In this document: piece after piece, positions 31,613 to 32,411 of the stretch | Numbering within the stretch: the first letter of the stretch is position 1 | How the letters are laid out: the number at the start of each line of letters is the position of its first letter | DNA from: Oscillatoriales cyanobacterium | Lineage (GTDB): Bacteria > Cyanobacteriota > Cyanobacteriia > Cyanobacteriales > Microcoleaceae | Length of the DNA stretch: 32,411 nucleotides | NCBI GenBank assembly: GCA_004294385.1 | Contig: REAP01000137.1 | Location: forward strand, 1 to 32,411 | Reading direction: 5' to 3' | Notes under the pieces: generated by a model | What the model was told of the DNA's origin: nothing | Databases searched by the model: none | The model's input: the letters and a program-made list of their open reading frames with translations, nothing else | Program-made: the position numbers and the translations under genes

Positions 31613-32411
31613 CTAACAAACATATACGAATTCTCGAAATTTATCCAACATTTTGGATCGGAATGTTTTTACCGCAGAGGGCGCAGAGGACACAGAGAGA
31701 ATAGGGAGATGAATACAGGACGATGCTACCGGATTTGATATCATATTGTTTCCGGTTGCATCGGTATTGTTTAAATAGTTAACTGAGTTAACAGTACCTA
31801 CTTCTTTCGTTGCTGTCTGCTCAATGCCGTAGTTTTTTAACTCGGTTGTTTCCATAATTCGTTTAGGCATCAGATACTTGCCAAATCGAGCATACAACGC
31901 AGGTAGAACCAGTAGAGTGAGAGCGGTTGAAGTAAAGAGTCCACCCAAGACAACGATCGCCAATGGCTGCAACAATTCCTTACCGGCGCCACCGCTTAAC
32001 ACCAAGGGAATCATCCCCAATGCCGAAGTGAGTGCAGTCATCAAAATCGCCAGCAACCGTTCCATCGAACCTTCGACAATTACTTCCGAAAGTGGCATTC
32101 CTTGAGCAAGTTTGGTGTTGTAGTTGTCTACCAGCAGCAATCCATTCCGCGTCGCCACACCAAACAGCGTGACAAAGCCGACCATTGAAGGAACAGATAG
32201 AACGCCGCCCGTTAGCAGCACTGAAATGACACCCCCGACCAGTGCCAATGGTAAATTGACCATAACCATCAGCATCGCAGGAACGGATTTTACCGTGAAA
32301 TACATCAATACCGCGATCGCCACCACCGCTAATATTCCGAAAATTAGGAAGTTTTGAGCAGCCCGTTGTTCCGACTCATACTGTCCGCCGTACTGAATAT
32401 AGTAGCCTTGG
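31613..32411 (-). CDS. Heavy-metal RND efflux pump, C-terminal part (CusA/CzcA type)
   Basis: The 3' end of a gene whose start lies beyond the right edge: the frame is open to 32411 and begins inside GYYIQYGGQYESEQRAAQ, a segment typical of HME-RND pumps. It includes membrane helices of the last transmembrane block and the motif GVATRNGLLLVDNYNTKLAQG, then MERLLAILMTALTSALGMIPLVL and LGGLFTSTALTLLVLPALY. It would export metal cations from periplasm or cytoplasm with MFP and outer-membrane partners. The last 90 or so residues after ALYARFGKYLMPKR are not conserved; near the end they are encoded by an intergenic repeat (31669-31699). It precedes the RppA-type regulator by 30 bases, suggesting one operon. 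Confidence 0.9.
   Translation of the reverse strand, partial: QGYYIQYGGQYESEQRAAQNFLIFGILAVVAIAVLMYFTVKSVPAMLMVMVNLPLALVGGVISVLLTGGVLSVPSMVGFVTLFGVATRNGLLLVDNYNTKLAQGMPLSEVIVEGSMERLLAILMTALTSALGMIPLVLSGGAGKELLQPLAIVVLGGLFTSTALTLLVLPALYARFGKYLMPKRIMETTELKNYGIEQTATKEVGTVNSVNYLNNTDATGNNMISNPVASSCIHLPILSVSSAPSAVKTFRSKMLDKFREFVYVC
31669..31699. repeat. ACCGCAGAGG-type repeat inside the RND pump frame
   Basis: TTTACCGCAGAGGGCGCAGA and the following bases to CACAGAGAG belong to the same style of direct-repeat element as the GAACCGCGAAG family. It is translated in the pump frame as SVSSAPSAVKTF, close to its C-terminus. Confidence 0.75.

Overview
The window is chromosomal DNA from a cyanobacterium, most likely a filamentous one of the Microcoleus/Oscillatoria/Phormidium kind. 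The evidence is the set of cyanobacterium-specific genes (Raf1 RuBisCO assembly chaperone, NblS-type kinase, RppA-type regulator, DUF3493, DUF1400, the 'low-complexity tail' membrane protein), frequent HIP1-type GCGATCGC octamers (for example at 182, 599, 1952 and 4404), and intergenic DNA full of short tandem heptamers and palindromic repeats. No rRNA, tRNA, CRISPR array, intact transposase or prophage gene was seen.

Layout. 148-3196: divergent purine genes purK (-) and purD (+), separated by a triple 98-bp repeat. 3359-5524: NblS-like sensor kinase. 5525-6537: an orphan HicB-like protein in repeat-rich DNA. 6538-10943: three minus-strand genes for an S1-domain protein, a dienelactone-hydrolase family enzyme and a UvrD/Rep-type helicase. 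11083-12195: DUF4349 lipoprotein. 12384-14580: divergent raf1 (-) and a REC-GAF response regulator (+). 14766-17449: menG/ubiE methyltransferase, a DUF445 membrane protein and a DUF3493 protein, all on the plus strand with heptamer arrays between them. 17450-18265: an 816-bp patch of nested palindromes. 18266-21720: DUF1400 secreted protein, then a DegT/DnrJ-type aminotransferase and a GT4 glycosyltransferase, probably for a cell-surface sugar. 21928-29212: minus strand, a small unknown protein, a membrane protein, and the translation/transcription cluster rimP-nusA-ylxR-infB. 29608-32411: minus strand, the end of a heavy-metal RND pump, an RppA-type regulator, and its cognate RppB-type kinase broken into three reading frames.

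How they fit together. rimP, nusA, ylxR and infB form the conserved ribosome maturation, transcription elongation and translation initiation operon, with an unusual 672-bp gap before infB. The RND pump, regulator and kinase look like a metal-sensing and efflux operon (compare nrsRS/nrsBACD of Synechocystis) that has lost an intact kinase. Most other genes are single housekeeping or photosynthesis-related genes.

I see no clear new defence or biosynthetic system. The most notable feature is the repeat landscape. Arrays of different sequence but the same 7-bp period sit directly against start codons (rps1-like, menG, DUF445, DUF3493, membrane protein) and stop codons (raf1, the response regulator, menG). 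In DUF445 an array has apparently replaced the normal start. Palindromic repeats also run into the coding frames of the DUF4349 lipoprotein and the RND pump.
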